DNA of 64,000 nt from Lineus longissimus (Eukaryota; Nemertea; Pilidiophora; Heteronemertea; Lineidae), in NCBI RefSeq assembly GCF_910592395.1, contig NC_088310.1:15133501-15197500 (forward strand). Reading direction: 5' to 3'. Under the pieces are notes generated by a model. It made no database searches. It saw only the letters and a program-made list of their open reading frames with translations, and was not told where the DNA came from. This document shows, piece after piece, positions 48,701 to 52,381 of this stretch; position 1 is the stretch's first letter, and each line of letters starts with the position of its first letter. A program made the translations under genes and the position numbers.

Positions 48701-48914
48701 TATGCGACTTAAGGGATGTCCATTGTGAATGGACTGTGTGGTGATAACAATACATCAAGCAATTCACAGCTACTTCTTGTTATATTTTGTAGTTGATGAA
48801 GCAAATGAGTTCTACGGATACTCCTCTTGGTACTGTTGCCATGCTACAGGAGAAACAAAGGCAGGAGAAGATGCCATATCTTGTACTGAGTGGCGGAGGA
48901 AAAACAATGACATC
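622..48914 (+). CDS. SART1: SART1/Snu66 C-terminal part (four exons, gene continues on both sides)
   Basis: Joined exons 622-729, 7625-7800, 34706-34937 and 48793-48914 give about 212 residues matching the C-terminus of SART1, the U4/U6.U5 tri-snRNP protein needed to assemble the active spliceosome in the nucleus. All junctions have AG/GT borders and compatible phases (0, 2, 0, then 2 at the last donor). Family hallmarks are [57 protein letters not shown] and [12 protein letters not shown]. The reading frame has no stop. The first visible exon opens in mid-protein, so roughly the N-terminal three quarters lie to the left. The last exon ends in a consensus GTAAGT donor before the expected short C-terminal tail, so at least one small exon is missing. 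Introns of 6.9, 26.9 and 13.9 kb are packed with transposons. The family call is secure; the species' own start, stop and promoter are not visible. Confidence 0.95.
730..1690. repeat. Degenerate 'ggtcanaggtcaaa' repeat in SART1 intron
   Basis: Around 960-1040 there is a degenerate GTCTGTCGTC-rich stretch, and around 1100-1640 several 'tttgaccttgacct...aaggtcagagtgtc' modules. These belong to the dispersed repeat families seen elsewhere in the window. No gene is visible. Confidence 0.5.
1691..2598. repeat. Hairpin-capped dispersed repeat, apparently full length
   Basis: It starts after a T run with a perfect 10-bp stem (AGCTCACCTC / GAGGTGAGCT, 1694-1719), followed by GTCCGTCGTC microsatellite-like sequence. 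It holds internal 'tttgatttgacctacttttcaaggtcacagaggtcaaa' modules and ends in GAGGTGAGCACAATGGCCC near 2565-2598. The GAGGTGAGC motif recurs at both ends. No protein is encoded. The layout resembles non-autonomous Helitron/Helentron (HINE/DINE-1) repeats, but that class is inferred. Confidence 0.65.
2599..3940. other. Intron, old repeat fragments only
   Basis: Between about 2820 and 3130 a degraded 'aaggtcagaatggtcaaactct' repeat is visible. The rest shows no gene or clear element. Confidence 0.45.
3950..4200. repeat. Tandem repeat, about 124-bp unit x2, with 'cagcgctataacatac' subunits
   Basis: Two roughly 124-bp units lie in tandem. Each is built of three ~40-bp subunits carrying a CAGCGCTATAACATA-type core. 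The second unit differs at several positions. It is non-coding, and there is no evidence that it is a CRISPR or a satellite array extending further. Confidence 0.6.
4820..5050. repeat. Hairpin-capped repeat, truncated copy
   Basis: After a T run, CCCTTAGGCC-AAATAT-CGGCCTTCAGGG (4830-4857) forms a near-perfect hairpin. It is followed by 'gtccgtccgtctg' and 'gtaaccgtaagccttatcaacctcaat', the usual second module of these repeats. The copy fades out near 5050. The interval 5050-6370 shows nothing I recognise. Confidence 0.5.
6370..6690. repeat. Dispersed repeat, copy 1 (copy 2 at 17235-17540)
   Basis: The segment with 'agctgcatttgaacac...ggtgaccacatcacagat' through 'aataaagaaaacc...ggcagttggttt' recurs in the same orientation at 17235-17540 with scattered differences and small indels. 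Both carry an AATAAA. The class is unknown. Confidence 0.65.
6700..7040. repeat. Tandem repeat, about 85-105-bp unit, 3-4 degenerate copies
   Basis: The core 'tgtgaccatgcatc-actggactggtttgtc' recurs near 6770, 6853 and 6955, with a partial copy near 6720. The reading frames across it are products of the repeat, not a gene. Confidence 0.65.
7040..7440. repeat. Repeat fragment sharing the 'gctcgctttgcgatgct' terminus
   Basis: The right end at about 7408-7440 ('ggttatgctcgctctgcagtgctgtttttacc') matches the right end of the 28941-30496 insertion, including the following T run. It is therefore a relative of that element with a degraded left part. Confidence 0.45.
7625..7800 (+). CDS. SART1: SART1 exon b
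   Basis: This 176-bp exon enters in phase 0 after acceptor CTTGCAG and leaves in phase 2 at GTAAGT (7801). It encodes [20 protein letters not shown] and continues to YSIEDKRYE. It matches the 'LDEEPIVNRGLAAAL...YCIEDK' segment of SART1. The final GA joins T of the exon at 34706 to give Asp. Confidence 0.95.
7801..8750. other. Start of the 26.9-kb SART1 intron, nothing recognised
   Basis: There is no supported gene or element here. Short reading frames have no recognisable product. Confidence 0.5.
8750..10435. repeat. Array of ~300-bp modules of the 'ggtcacagaggtcaaatgg' repeat family
   Basis: Recurring landmarks include 'tatggcacgtttcttaac' (near 9083, 9398, 10091), 'ttggccaccagg' (9210, 9508, 10200), 'agcaaggatacatcac' and 'aaggtcacagaggtcaaa'. 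Two element ends of the GTGAGCACAATGGCNCCTGG type are seen near 9936-9965 and 10400-10428, so at least two repeats abut. It is non-coding. Confidence 0.65.
10565..10993. repeat. Hairpin-capped repeat, target of the N-RAG-like transposon
   Basis: It begins GGCTCGCC-ATA-GGAGAGTC (10565-10583), an imperfect hairpin after a T run, and continues through one and a half ~300-bp modules. It is cut at 10994-10997 (CCCT) by the transposon. The neighbouring repeat copy at 10140-10150 reads 'tgactcccttca', which fits the pre-insertion site 'gactccc-ttca'. Confidence 0.6.
10998..11035 (+). repeat. Left terminus of the N-RAG-like transposon
   Basis: It consists of terminal CACGGCGGTTCA (10998-11009), a 4-bp spacer GTGT, then the conserved subterminal block 11014-11035. 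The target duplication CCCT lies just outside at 10994-10997. The spacer is 10 bp shorter than at the right end. Confidence 0.88.
11036..11951. other. 3' flank of the transposase gene inside the transposon
   Basis: This lies between the left terminus and the stop codon of the transposase. No reading frame of note is present. It presumably holds the 3' untranslated region, but I cannot point to a convincing polyadenylation signal. Confidence 0.4.
11952..12298 (-). CDS. Transposase exon 9 (C-terminus with presumed catalytic Glu)
   Basis: This 347-bp exon follows acceptor TTTTTTCAG and ends at the stop codon (11952-11954). It encodes [20 protein letters not shown] and then ES-I-H, a conserved block whose Glu is the best candidate for the third catalytic acid. 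The spacing and context recall the SEGNES segment around E962 of RAG1. A charged Lys/Asn-rich tail with HTHNHPEL follows. Confidence 0.85.
12423..12612 (-). CDS. Transposase exon 8
   Basis: This 190-bp exon lies between TTTTAG and GTAAAT, phase 0 in and phase 1 out. It encodes a helical segment from PVVFEDLG to [11 protein letters not shown]. Its [13 protein letters not shown] portion leads into the exon-9 block. Confidence 0.85.
12984..13286 (-). CDS. Transposase exon 7
   Basis: This 303-bp exon (101 codons, phase 0/0) starts [20 protein letters not shown]. The VP-LH-LG pattern aligns in position with the region of RAG1 around LHCDIG (D708), but no Asp is present at that point. A long, highly charged helix, likely coiled coil, follows ([19 protein letters not shown]). 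Confidence 0.87.
13403..13608 (-). CDS. Transposase exon 6 (CxxC insertion domain)
   Basis: This 206-bp exon (phase 1 in, 0 out) starts [15 protein letters not shown] and continues with [20 protein letters not shown]. The CxxC and following H residues resemble the Zn-binding insertion of RAG1, CACTA and hAT cores (CTLCDATR...H in RAG1). The donor is GTAAGG. Confidence 0.87.
13720..13796 (-). CDS. Transposase exon 5 (presumed second catalytic Asp)
   Basis: This 77-bp exon reads [20 protein letters not shown] then LSGASG. The Asp in GDYEFL, followed by G-x-SG and a CxxC, matches the order GD-x(n)-G-x-x-G-x(n)-CxxC that I associate with CACTA/Chapaev-type cores, so it is the best candidate for the second catalytic acid. 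The acceptor is TACTTTCAG; the donor is GTAAGC. Confidence 0.83.
13932..14174 (-). CDS. Transposase exon 4 (presumed first catalytic Asp)
   Basis: This 243-bp exon (phase 2 in and out) encodes [20 protein letters not shown] then [16 protein letters not shown]. The hydrophobic strand ending in GGDKGG looks like the first DDE strand and recalls LCLMLADESD at D600 of RAG1. It ends [15 protein letters not shown] before GTAGGT. Confidence 0.87.
14471..14841 (+). pseudogene. Degenerate acidic N-terminal fragment, perhaps P2X7-like
   Basis: An ATG at 14471 opens [19 protein letters not shown] and breaks at a stop near 14543. In a shifted frame [20 protein letters not shown] continues, then further stops. 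Ser/Glu-rich N-termini with an EPYMFEP-like motif occur in invertebrate 'P2X purinoceptor 7-like' cytoplasmic-domain proteins, but the Cys-rich core expected to follow is not clear. It lies inside intron 3 of the transposase gene on the opposite strand, near a THAP frame. The assignment is weak. Confidence 0.3.
15017..15307 (-). CDS. THAP-domain protein, 96 residues
   Basis: This is a single uninterrupted frame with ATG at 15307. The C2CH zinc-finger signature of the sequence-specific THAP DNA-binding domain is complete: C4, C9, W35, C54-x2-H57 followed by F58, and an AVP motif near residue 86 where canonical THAP domains have AVPTIF. Basic residues fill the middle ([17 protein letters not shown]). 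Nothing follows the domain: the frame stops about 10 residues after AVP. It could be a captured or inserted unit, an extra exon of the transposon, or the 5' exon of a broken gene. It lies in intron 3 (15657-14175) of the RAG1-N-like transposase on the same strand. THAP domains also occur in P-element and Kolobok-type transposases, so a role in binding transposon ends is conceivable but unproven. Confidence 0.75.
   Translation of the reverse strand: MVYCVAPNCVKDSTKNNRMTDEFPKPVERERRKLWIRKCKRLECWKPGPSAKLCSDHFIDTDYHMKPDICIQLNIKCHLLKTAVPTMSLAFNAQGC
15658..15879 (-). CDS. Transposase exon 3
   Basis: This 222-bp exon (phase 2/2) follows TTCTCAACAG and ends before GTAAGT. It encodes [20 protein letters not shown], then [15 protein letters not shown] and DHLDAHL. 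It links the basic helical region of exon 2 to the first catalytic strand. Confidence 0.85.
15985..16177 (-). CDS. Transposase exon 2, downstream part
   Basis: It continues exon 2 after a 2.9-kb insertion. It encodes [20 protein letters not shown] and later [11 protein letters not shown], a basic helical segment. It ends in phase 2 at GTATGA (15984). The duplicated TGTTT (16173-16177) borders the insertion. Confidence 0.8.
17235..17540. repeat. Dispersed repeat, copy 2 (copy 1 at 6370-6690)
   Basis: Same order of motifs as the 6370 copy: 'ttgaacatatttggtgaccacatcacagatga', 'atcatcagaagagcc' and 'aataaagaaaacc'. Confidence 0.65.
17598..18334. mobile_element. Harbinger-derived MITE with GTGTACACTAGT termini
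   Basis: This 737-bp element has inverted termini GTGTACACTAGTAAAATAT (17598 onward; inverted, ending 18334) that extend as imperfect repeats rich in 'ttgcaacatttttacaac'. AGG flanks both ends (17595-17597 and 18335-18337), a 3-bp duplication, the size typical of PIF/Harbinger elements. It retains a broken first exon of a Harbinger-like transposase, so it is an internally deleted derivative. Confidence 0.8.
17794..18059 (+). pseudogene. Harbinger-type transposase first-exon remnant
   Basis: From ATG 17794 the frame gives [20 protein letters not shown] and a Lys/Arg-rich stretch, then shifts frame near 17915. It continues as [20 protein letters not shown] and NFLQMDE before TGA at 18057-18059. 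The 'GAYH-L-ELRL-D--SYKNFL-MD' pattern is the N-terminus of HARBI1/Harbinger transposases. The catalytic domain is absent. Confidence 0.7.
18721..19020. repeat. 150-bp tandem duplication, near identical
   Basis: 18721-18870 and 18871-19020 are direct copies. I see a single difference (CTCAGG versus CTTAGG). It is non-coding and lies inside the 2.9-kb insertion. Confidence 0.85.
19100..19187 (-). CDS. Transposase exon 2, upstream part
   Basis: It follows acceptor CTGATTGCAG in phase 0 and encodes [20 protein letters not shown] then IKHLRSREI. It is cut by the 2.9-kb insertion; the joined frame continues as [10 protein letters not shown] after an in-frame TAA at the junction. Confidence 0.75.
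19324..20549 (-). CDS. Transposase exon 1: RAG1-like N-terminal zinc region
   Basis: This is the first coding exon, with ATG at 20549 (context CACCATG). The Cys/His cluster is C15-x2-C18, H60-P and C65-x2-C68, with WCLDIRCDV before HPDKLC, matching the 'FRIDVKADV--HP-EFCHNC' order of RAG1. A CxxC at 106-109 follows, then a basic stretch GRPSKKK. A full C3HC4 RING (C180,C183,C196,H198,C201,C204,C219,C222) and a C2HC finger (C249,C252,H264,C266) resemble the RAG1 zinc-dimerisation domain, which in RAG1 acts as an E3 ligase and dimer contact. A Pro-rich minisatellite follows. The zinc-region frame and the frame reaching the CAG|GTATGT donor at 19324 differ by one base, so a frameshift lies at about 19660-19740. 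Without it, translation would stop at 19455. Confidence 0.87.
19491..19680 (-). repeat. Coding minisatellite, 15/18-bp units, in transposase exon 1
   Basis: About ten units of 15 or 18 bp encode PDMPEPQVQ-type repeats in the frame that reaches the splice donor, and Cys/His-rich nonsense in the other. All units are multiples of three, so all frames stay open, which explains the overlapping frames on both strands. It forms a flexible Pro/Glu linker between the zinc region and the core. Confidence 0.85.
20550..21160. other. 5' region of the transposon
   Basis: This lies between the transposase start codon and the right terminus. It presumably holds promoter and leader sequence for the minus-strand gene. 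I see no second gene and no convincing TATA element. Confidence 0.4.
21161..21209 (-). repeat. Right terminus of the N-RAG-like transposon
   Basis: Reading inward on the minus strand: CACGGCGGTTCA (21209-21198), a 14-bp spacer (21197-21184), then the conserved block GTGTGTTTTAGTTTTCTAGG (21183 onward to 21161). CCCT follows outside at 21210-21213. Confidence 0.88.
21214..22179. other. SART1 intron, nothing recognised
   Basis: There is no supported gene here. A 'gtagccaatggccta...tgtagccaat' direct repeat near 21670-21725 is too short to class. Confidence 0.4.
22180..22500. mobile_element. MITE fragment, copy of 27705-28145 in inverse orientation
   Basis: It starts ATGAGGAAACCAGCCCTG and matches the reverse complement of 27830-28145 almost base for base through 'agctgagagctaaagtcaataa'. 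The far terminus is missing or diverged, so this copy is truncated. Confidence 0.75.
22866..25116 (-). pseudogene. Helitron PIF1-family helicase domain, broken
   Basis: From 25116 leftward: linker region ([15 protein letters not shown] ... [20 protein letters not shown]), then near 24200-24320 [16 protein letters not shown] and a Walker A region reading [14 protein letters not shown]. Here the GGTG is duplicated and the Lys is Asn. Next come SGIAATLL, Walker [22 protein letters not shown], and late helicase motifs [20 protein letters not shown] and [13 protein letters not shown]. Frameshifts fall near 24300, 24060 (TGA) and 23350. The family function is unwinding and strand transfer in rolling-circle transposition; this copy cannot bind ATP normally. 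Confidence 0.9.
25500..27515 (-). pseudogene. piggyBac (PGBD-like) transposase with one TGA
   Basis: From the ATG at 27515 ([18 protein letters not shown]) to the stop at 25500, one frame of 672 codons is broken only by TGA at 27105-27107, between an [11 protein letters not shown] tail and [11 protein letters not shown]. The N-terminus is acidic ([14 protein letters not shown]), then Pro/Arg/Gly-rich. The RNase H-like DDE core includes [27 protein letters not shown] and [15 protein letters not shown], each with a likely catalytic Asp. The C-terminus has a Cys-rich zinc domain (DCMVCSD ... [18 protein letters not shown]). It catalyses TTAA-specific excision and insertion. The catalytic half downstream of TGA is uninterrupted for 513 residues, so TGA may be a recent loss, or the host may use a domesticated shorter form. 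Confidence 0.9.
27705..28145. mobile_element. MITE nested in the piggyBac 3' region
   Basis: This 441-bp element has near-perfect inverted termini of about 24 bp (CATGAGGAAACCAG then ACCTGTAAAA; inverted at 28122-28145). A truncated relative lies at 22180-22500. The flanking duplication is not clear, so the superfamily is open. Confidence 0.75.
28217..28940 (-). pseudogene. Helitron Rep (HUH) domain fragment
   Basis: Reading from 28940: [20 protein letters not shown], then ILPPSIYG and a poly-Pro stretch coded by a G run (28799-28821). Then [20 protein letters not shown] and [13 protein letters not shown]. The HUH nuclease motif HVHILLI lies at about 28503-28533 and the catalytic tyrosine region [12 protein letters not shown] at about 28347-28386, in a different frame, so at least one frameshift separates them. 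Catalytic residues are retained despite the breaks. Confidence 0.85.
28941..30496. mobile_element. Hairpin-capped repeat inserted in the Helitron Rep gene
   Basis: This 1,556-bp element is flanked by TTTTTA (28935-28940 and 30497-30502). The left end is a perfect 10-bp hairpin CCCCTCAGCC-CATAAA-GGCTGAGGGG (28941-28966), then GTCTGTCC-rich sequence. The right end carries GGCTGAGGGG again and GCTCGCTTTGCGATGCTA. The interior has three ~303-bp tandem units (starting near 29057, 29361, 29665) and then three or four ~140-bp units (29850-30370). It is non-coding. The interrupted Rep frame gives an unusually clean insertion boundary. Confidence 0.85.
30497..31899 (-). pseudogene. Helitron N-terminal region
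   Basis: A 467-residue open stretch runs from ATG 31899 to the repeat insertion. The N-terminus is low-complexity with a duplicated PPQT-EHSY-HTSQE-SASNEP unit. The Helitron zinc-like region [20 protein letters not shown] and GKVHL follow, then conserved blocks [40 protein letters not shown] and [20 protein letters not shown] ending RLRWVKN. This leads into Rep. The segment itself is unbroken. Confidence 0.88.
31900..32515. other. No gene recognised
   Basis: This is the stretch upstream of the Helitron start codon. No Helitron 5' terminus or other feature could be fixed here. Confidence 0.4.
32516..33191 (-). pseudogene. Unknown basic/acidic protein of about 215 residues, one frameshift
   Basis: Two overlapping minus-strand frames, 33191-32910 and 32930-32516, read as one product with a one-base shift near 32925-32932, just before a run of nine A. 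The N-terminal half is helical and charged ([20 protein letters not shown], then [20 protein letters not shown]). The C-terminal half is low-complexity, with Lys-rich KKKAQRTT and [16 protein letters not shown] segments, and ends [13 protein letters not shown] do not recognise it. It lies just upstream of, and on the same strand as, the Helitron, so it could be an accessory frame of that element, a gag-like product of another element, or chance. Confidence 0.4.
33192..33656. other. Intron, nothing recognised
   Basis: I see no supported feature here. Confidence 0.4.
33657..33955. repeat. Tandem duplication, period about 193 bp
   Basis: 'gatgaagagatgtggtaaaattattt' through 'gtgtggtgtt' occurs at 33657-33760 and again at 33850-33955 with about ten differences. 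It is non-coding. Confidence 0.75.
34706..34937 (+). CDS. SART1: SART1 exon c
   Basis: This 232-bp exon follows TTTTGGCAG (phase 2 in) and ends before GTATGC (phase 0 out). It encodes [20 protein letters not shown] and then the strongest SART1 signature, [20 protein letters not shown] to [21 protein letters not shown] Gly-rich patch (WGGGGM) replaces the EEYRGF of human SART1. Confidence 0.97.
35019..35560. repeat. Hairpin-capped repeat in SART1 intron
   Basis: It starts TAGCTC-g-GCTGAC-AAA-GTCAGC-a-GAGCTA (35019-35047), a 12-bp stem with one mismatch, followed by GTCAGTCAGTCGGTCC. The later part ('ggcggtattgggcaagtg ... gttggcacattgcctgg') matches 41947-42150. The right boundary is not resolved. 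Confidence 0.55.
35560..38530. other. SART1 intron, no gene supported
   Basis: There are homopolymer runs (C at 36704-36713 and 37702-37711) and unassigned AT-rich sequence. A 167-codon minus-strand frame at 36999-37502 has no recognisable domain and is not annotated. Confidence 0.4.
38535..38935. repeat. Degenerate tandem repeat, about 85-105-bp unit, five copies
   Basis: The core 'tatcaaactaaaggtnntgaagagtaggtttgcnctgat' recurs near 38535, 38634, 38736, 38825 and 38907. Its partial openness explains a 95-codon frame across it. Confidence 0.65.
38936..40149. other. SART1 intron, nothing recognised
   Basis: I see no gene, RNA or clear element here. Confidence 0.4.
40414..41330 (-). pseudogene. 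BEL/Pao integrase fragment
   Basis: The HHCC region lies at about 41120-40930 ([20 protein letters not shown] ... CVVCRKYRG). Core residues follow: Asp in [10 protein letters not shown], Asp in IISDNRSNL, and Glu in [13 protein letters not shown]. Reading leftward it degrades past 40414. Stops occur near 41110 and upstream. Confidence 0.85.
41350..43140. repeat. Dispersed repeats inserted in the BEL/Pao remnant
   Basis: After a T run, a short hairpin GCAG-GATA-CTGC (41352-41363) leads into GTCCGTCGTCGTCG and 'ggtcacagaggtcaaactct' modules. The stretch 41947-42150 matches the 35340-35560 repeat. The right end near 43122-43140 reads 'ggtgagcacaatgggcccgg', the common terminus. More than one repeat may be joined here. 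Confidence 0.6.
43144..44040 (-). pseudogene. BEL/Pao connection and RNase H fragment
   Basis: From 44040: [36 protein letters not shown], and [12 protein letters not shown], the first RNase H Asp. Then, after a frame change, [36 protein letters not shown] and IWCHGPEFV. This is the usual order of a BEL/Pao pol protein. Confidence 0.85.
44059..44640 (-). pseudogene. BEL/Pao reverse transcriptase fragment
   Basis: It contains [34 protein letters not shown], and the catalytic YVDD box (SSYVDDN), intact here. The motif A Asp and everything upstream are lost or frame-shifted near 44600-44700. Confidence 0.87.
44701..46130. other. SART1 intron, no gene supported
   Basis: A 137-codon frame at 45644-46057 is open but has no recognisable domain or splice context. 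Nothing else is seen. Confidence 0.4.
46130..46330. repeat. 3' end fragment of the 'gagcacaatggcccctgg' repeat
   Basis: Matches 10245-10430 closely, including 'tccaaagcaccaantatctatacggtgagcacaatggc', and then ends. Confidence 0.7.
46981..47031 (+). other. Possible short first coding exon with consensus donor
   Basis: An ATG in good context (AAAATGG) opens [17 protein letters not shown] and runs in phase 0 straight into CAA|GTAAGT. The surrounding 80 bp is CpG-rich with a TGACGT motif. No downstream exon could be tied to it, so it may be a chance match, a transposon exon or an alternative start. Confidence 0.25.
47100..47675. repeat. Dispersed repeat, internal and 3' part
   Basis: It shares the 'agaggtcaaagttcactaaatcac ... 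gcacttttcgtttctatttgagctagaagg' and 'caatatggccgccaggtggcc' modules with 2040-2360, and ends 'gtaagcacatggtccccggaccatttcatt' near 47644-47672. Confidence 0.65.
48321..48400. repeat. Hairpin-capped repeat, 5' end fragment
   Basis: GGCTTACC-ATA-GGGGAGTC (48321-48339) follows a T run and leads into 'tatataataaggctttagcg'. It is the same cap type as at 10565, 49544 and 50336; the rest is lost. Confidence 0.5.
48793..48914 (+). CDS. SART1: SART1 exon d
   Basis: This 122-bp exon follows TATTTTGTAG in phase 0 and ends in phase 2 before GTAAGT. It encodes [20 protein letters not shown], then [20 protein letters not shown]. Human SART1 has only a handful more residues after this point, so a short terminal exon must follow. 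I did not find it between 48915 and 64000, but such an exon would be only about 15-20 bp of coding sequence and easy to miss. Confidence 0.97.
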
Positions 48915-49543
48915 GTAAGTAGACTTCCTCAGTGTTGTTGATAGCCTTTTGTAAAAAGTCTTTGCAGAGGTAACTGTATACGCAAGTATTTTTTGTGAAG
49001 AACCATTGCCCTGAAATCAGCAAAACCCCTTTATAACACTTTGTGAAATATTATCAGGTTTGGTAAAGCTGTGGCTGTAGGGGCCGGATTGGTTCAGAGA
49101 AGTTTGCAAAAAGTAAAGATACTAAAAAAGAACATTGCAGATTAACAACACTGCCTGATTTTTGACACCTTACAGTGGTTTTAGTACCATTTTGTTATAA
49201 TAATCACACGAAGGAACACATGAACAAGGGAAGTAAAACTGATATATGATTAATAAGCAGTGTAGTATAGCCCTAGTGCACTATTTCTTGGGCTGTTTTT
49301 CAATGTGGGTTGTTATCTCTGTTATCTCTGTTCCAAAAAAGCAGGGGGATATTGCTTTACCGTCCATCCGCCTGGTAATGATATATCCTCCTTGACGAAT
49401 TGATGTATCAACCTGACACATAGATGTGTGTTTGGCTCTCCTCTAATGTGAACAACGCCCATAGAAATTTGATTCAACTCTGTCTCTTGCCACCAGGGAG
49501 CAATATATGAAAACACAAAAAGTGAGATATCTTGCTTATTATT
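48915..49543. other. Intron or flank, nothing recognised
   Basis: No feature is supported here. Confidence 0.4.
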
Positions 49544-51390
49544 GGCTCACCGTAGGGGAGTCTATACAATACCGCTGTGTCGTCGTCAATAAAAAAATGT
49601 TGGTATGTTCTCCTAGCAATGGTACATCACATATCACTTCTTTTCCATGATATTTTTGTGCAAGGATACATCGCATATCTTGCAGGTTTTTGATTTGACC
49701 TAATTTTCAAGGTCACAGATGTAAAATGGCGTTCAATGGCAATTTGAGTGAAACTATGGCACGTTTCTTAACAGCTAAAGCTATGAACTTGAAATTTGGT
49801 ACACACGGCTCCCTACGTCATACGACCTCTGACACTGAATTTCAGTTCAATCTGATTCTCGACTTGGCCACCAGGGGCCAAAACTAAAAAAGATAAAACA
49901 GATATCTCGCTTATTAGTGAATTGTTTTCGATGCTATTTTTATGGTAGGTACTCCGAGCAAGGATTCATCGCATATCCTATAGGTTTTTGATTTGACCTA
50001 CTTTTTAAGGTCACAGAGGTCAATTGGCATGAATTGGCTGTTTTGAGTGTAACTTTGGCACGTTTAGCTATGAACTTGAAACTTAGTACACATGATCCAA
50101 CTTAATACATATGATCCCCTATGTCTGATAACCTCTGACACCGAAATTCAGTTTGATCTGATCCTTGACTTGGCCACCATGGGGCCAAAACTGTAATGGT
50201 GAAGAGTGCAATATCTTGCTGATTATGACCGCAAATACCAAAATGGTGGTCTTCCATGTTTTTCCTGTTTTTCTCTCTCTCTCTCTTGTTGGGGGAGGTC
50301 ACGATTTATGATGGTCTTCGATATTTTTCGTTTTTGGCTCACTGTTAGGGGAGTCTAATATAAAAGCCCTGTGTCCGTCGTCCGTCGTCGTCGTCCATTG
50401 TATCCTGTGGCACGTTTCTTGACCGCTAGTGCTATGAACTTGAAACTCTGTACACATGACCCCCTAGGTCAGAGGTACTCTGACACTGAATTTCGGTTCG
50501 GTCTGGTTCATGACTTGGCCACCACGGGGCCAAAACTGAAAACATTAAAAGTGTGATATGTCTCTTATTAATGATCCGTTTTCAATAAAAAATTCATGGT
50601 AGGTACTCCTAGCATGGATACATCACATATCATATGTGTTTTTGATTTCACCTACTTTTCAGGGTCACAGAGGTCAAATGGCGTAAATTGGCCGTTAGGG
50701 TGTAACTATGGCAGGTTTCTAAACTGCAATGACTATTGATCCATGTCAGGTGATCTTAGGGACCGTAGTTCGGTCCAATATCATTCACCACTTGACCACC
50801 AGGTAAAAATGTGATTATTCCCTATCTTCTTGCCCGATTGCCACCTATTTGATAGCATGGGTACATCTAACCACCATACAATATTTGTCACAGAGGTTTT
50901 AATTTGACCTACTTTTCAAGGTCACAGAGGTCAAATGGCGTAAATTGGCTGTCAGGCTGTAACTATGGCATGTTTCTTAACCGCAATGACTATTGATCAC
51001 AAATTAAGTACACATGTGCCCCTTGGTCTTGTGATCTCAGGTACCGATGTTTGGTCCGATCTGATTTGCCGTTTGGCCTCCAGGGAGGGGGCCAAACCCA
51101 AAATTCTTCAAAATGCTATTATTCCTTAATTACTGTCCGATTTGCACCAATTTTATATCATATGTACATCTAATTTTAGCAACCATTCAATGTGTCACCC
51201 AGGTCATTTTTGATTTGACCTACTTTTCAAGGTCACAGAGGTCAAATGTACTGTAAATTGACCATTTTGGGGAAATTGTAATTGCTTGGACCTACATGAA
51301 ACCTAACAGTACAAGGCACAATACCATGCTCTTCATTCACCTTTCCTCCACATGAGTGAGCACAATGGCCCTTGTCATTTTATCTTCAGG
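49544..51390. repeat. Array of hairpin-capped repeats with ~300-bp modules
   Basis: Two caps, GGCTCACC-GTA-GGGGAGTC (49544-49562) and GGCTCACTGTTAGGGGAGTC (50336-50355), are each followed by GTCGTCGTC and several ~300-bp modules with 'ttgatttgacctacttttcaaggtcacagaggtcaaatgg' (49708, 50007, 50660, 50918, 51226). The array ends 'gtgagcacaatggccctt' near 51356-51384. It is non-coding. Confidence 0.7.
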
Positions 51391-51617
51391 CACTTAGGAT
51401 TCATGTCTTTTTTCTTTTTTGGTTCTTTGTTTTTGTTGACATTCAGACTAGCTGCTGTTTGGGAACCTGTTGGTCACTTTCGTGCCCTTTTTTGGGCCTG
51501 TTGGAACTTTTTTTTCCTAATCATGCAGGATTCTCAGGTTCCTGGGCCTAGTAAGGTACTAAACCCTGTAATAGGCCTACACACATGCCTGGCACTGTCA
51601 GGACCTAAATCTTACCA

Positions 51618-51975
51618 ATTAAATTACAAGTAAATTACTAATTAAATTAGCTATTTATTGGTAATGAATTAGTAAGAAAAATCTTAGCAATTAATATTTG
51701 AAATGATTTATTGGTCAGATAAATCTAAGTAATCAAACATTTTGTGATTTCTTTGTAATATAAAAATTAGAACAAAAAAATATTAATTTTTTTCTTGGTA
51801 GTAAATTACCAATTTATATCCAGTCAAATTTTTTCTTACAAGAATCTTATAAGAATAATCTTACTAAGATTTTAATTCCTAATTTATTGGCAAAAATAAT
51901 CTCACTAAGATATATCTTACTAATTATTATCTTAATTGAAAATTACTCAGAAATTTCTTAGCTAATAATTTTTTA
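51618..51975. repeat. AT-rich degenerate repeat ('aattagtaagaaaatctta')
   Basis: It is built of short units around TTAGTAAGA/TCTTACTAA. A similar stretch lies at 62345-62565, beyond the BEL and mariner elements. It is low-complexity with no coding potential. Confidence 0.55.
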
Positions 51976-52381
51976 TATAGAACACTTTTATGTCATAGTT
52001 ACCTACACTTATAAACTGTCACTCAGCGGACTTGCAAGCACAGATGCATCCAAGCATAGTGGTTTGTTGGCGAATTGCACATCACAGTTGATTGTATCCG
52101 CATGGAGTAATTAGCTTTTTAGACAAGCTTACTGTTTGACACCAACAACTGAATTCATACTGTGTGTTACTACTTTACATCTTAGCTAATAACATGTAAT
52201 TCAACTGCGTGCTGTTCTCTTAATTGCTGTTCTGATTTACACTCGGGAAATAAAAACAAATTTAATGTATTAGTTCACTCTACGGGGCTGCAGCGAGAGG
52301 TTGGGGGCAGTTGACGTCATCAAAAAAAAAAAAATTTTTACACAGAACAATAGTACATGGTGTTAGTTATAATCTTCACTT

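Noticed and set aside
622-48914. tRNA, rRNA or other structural RNA genes
   Set aside because: I looked for cloverleaf and rRNA-like segments and found none I could support by eye. The LTR primer-binding site is not a tRNA gene.
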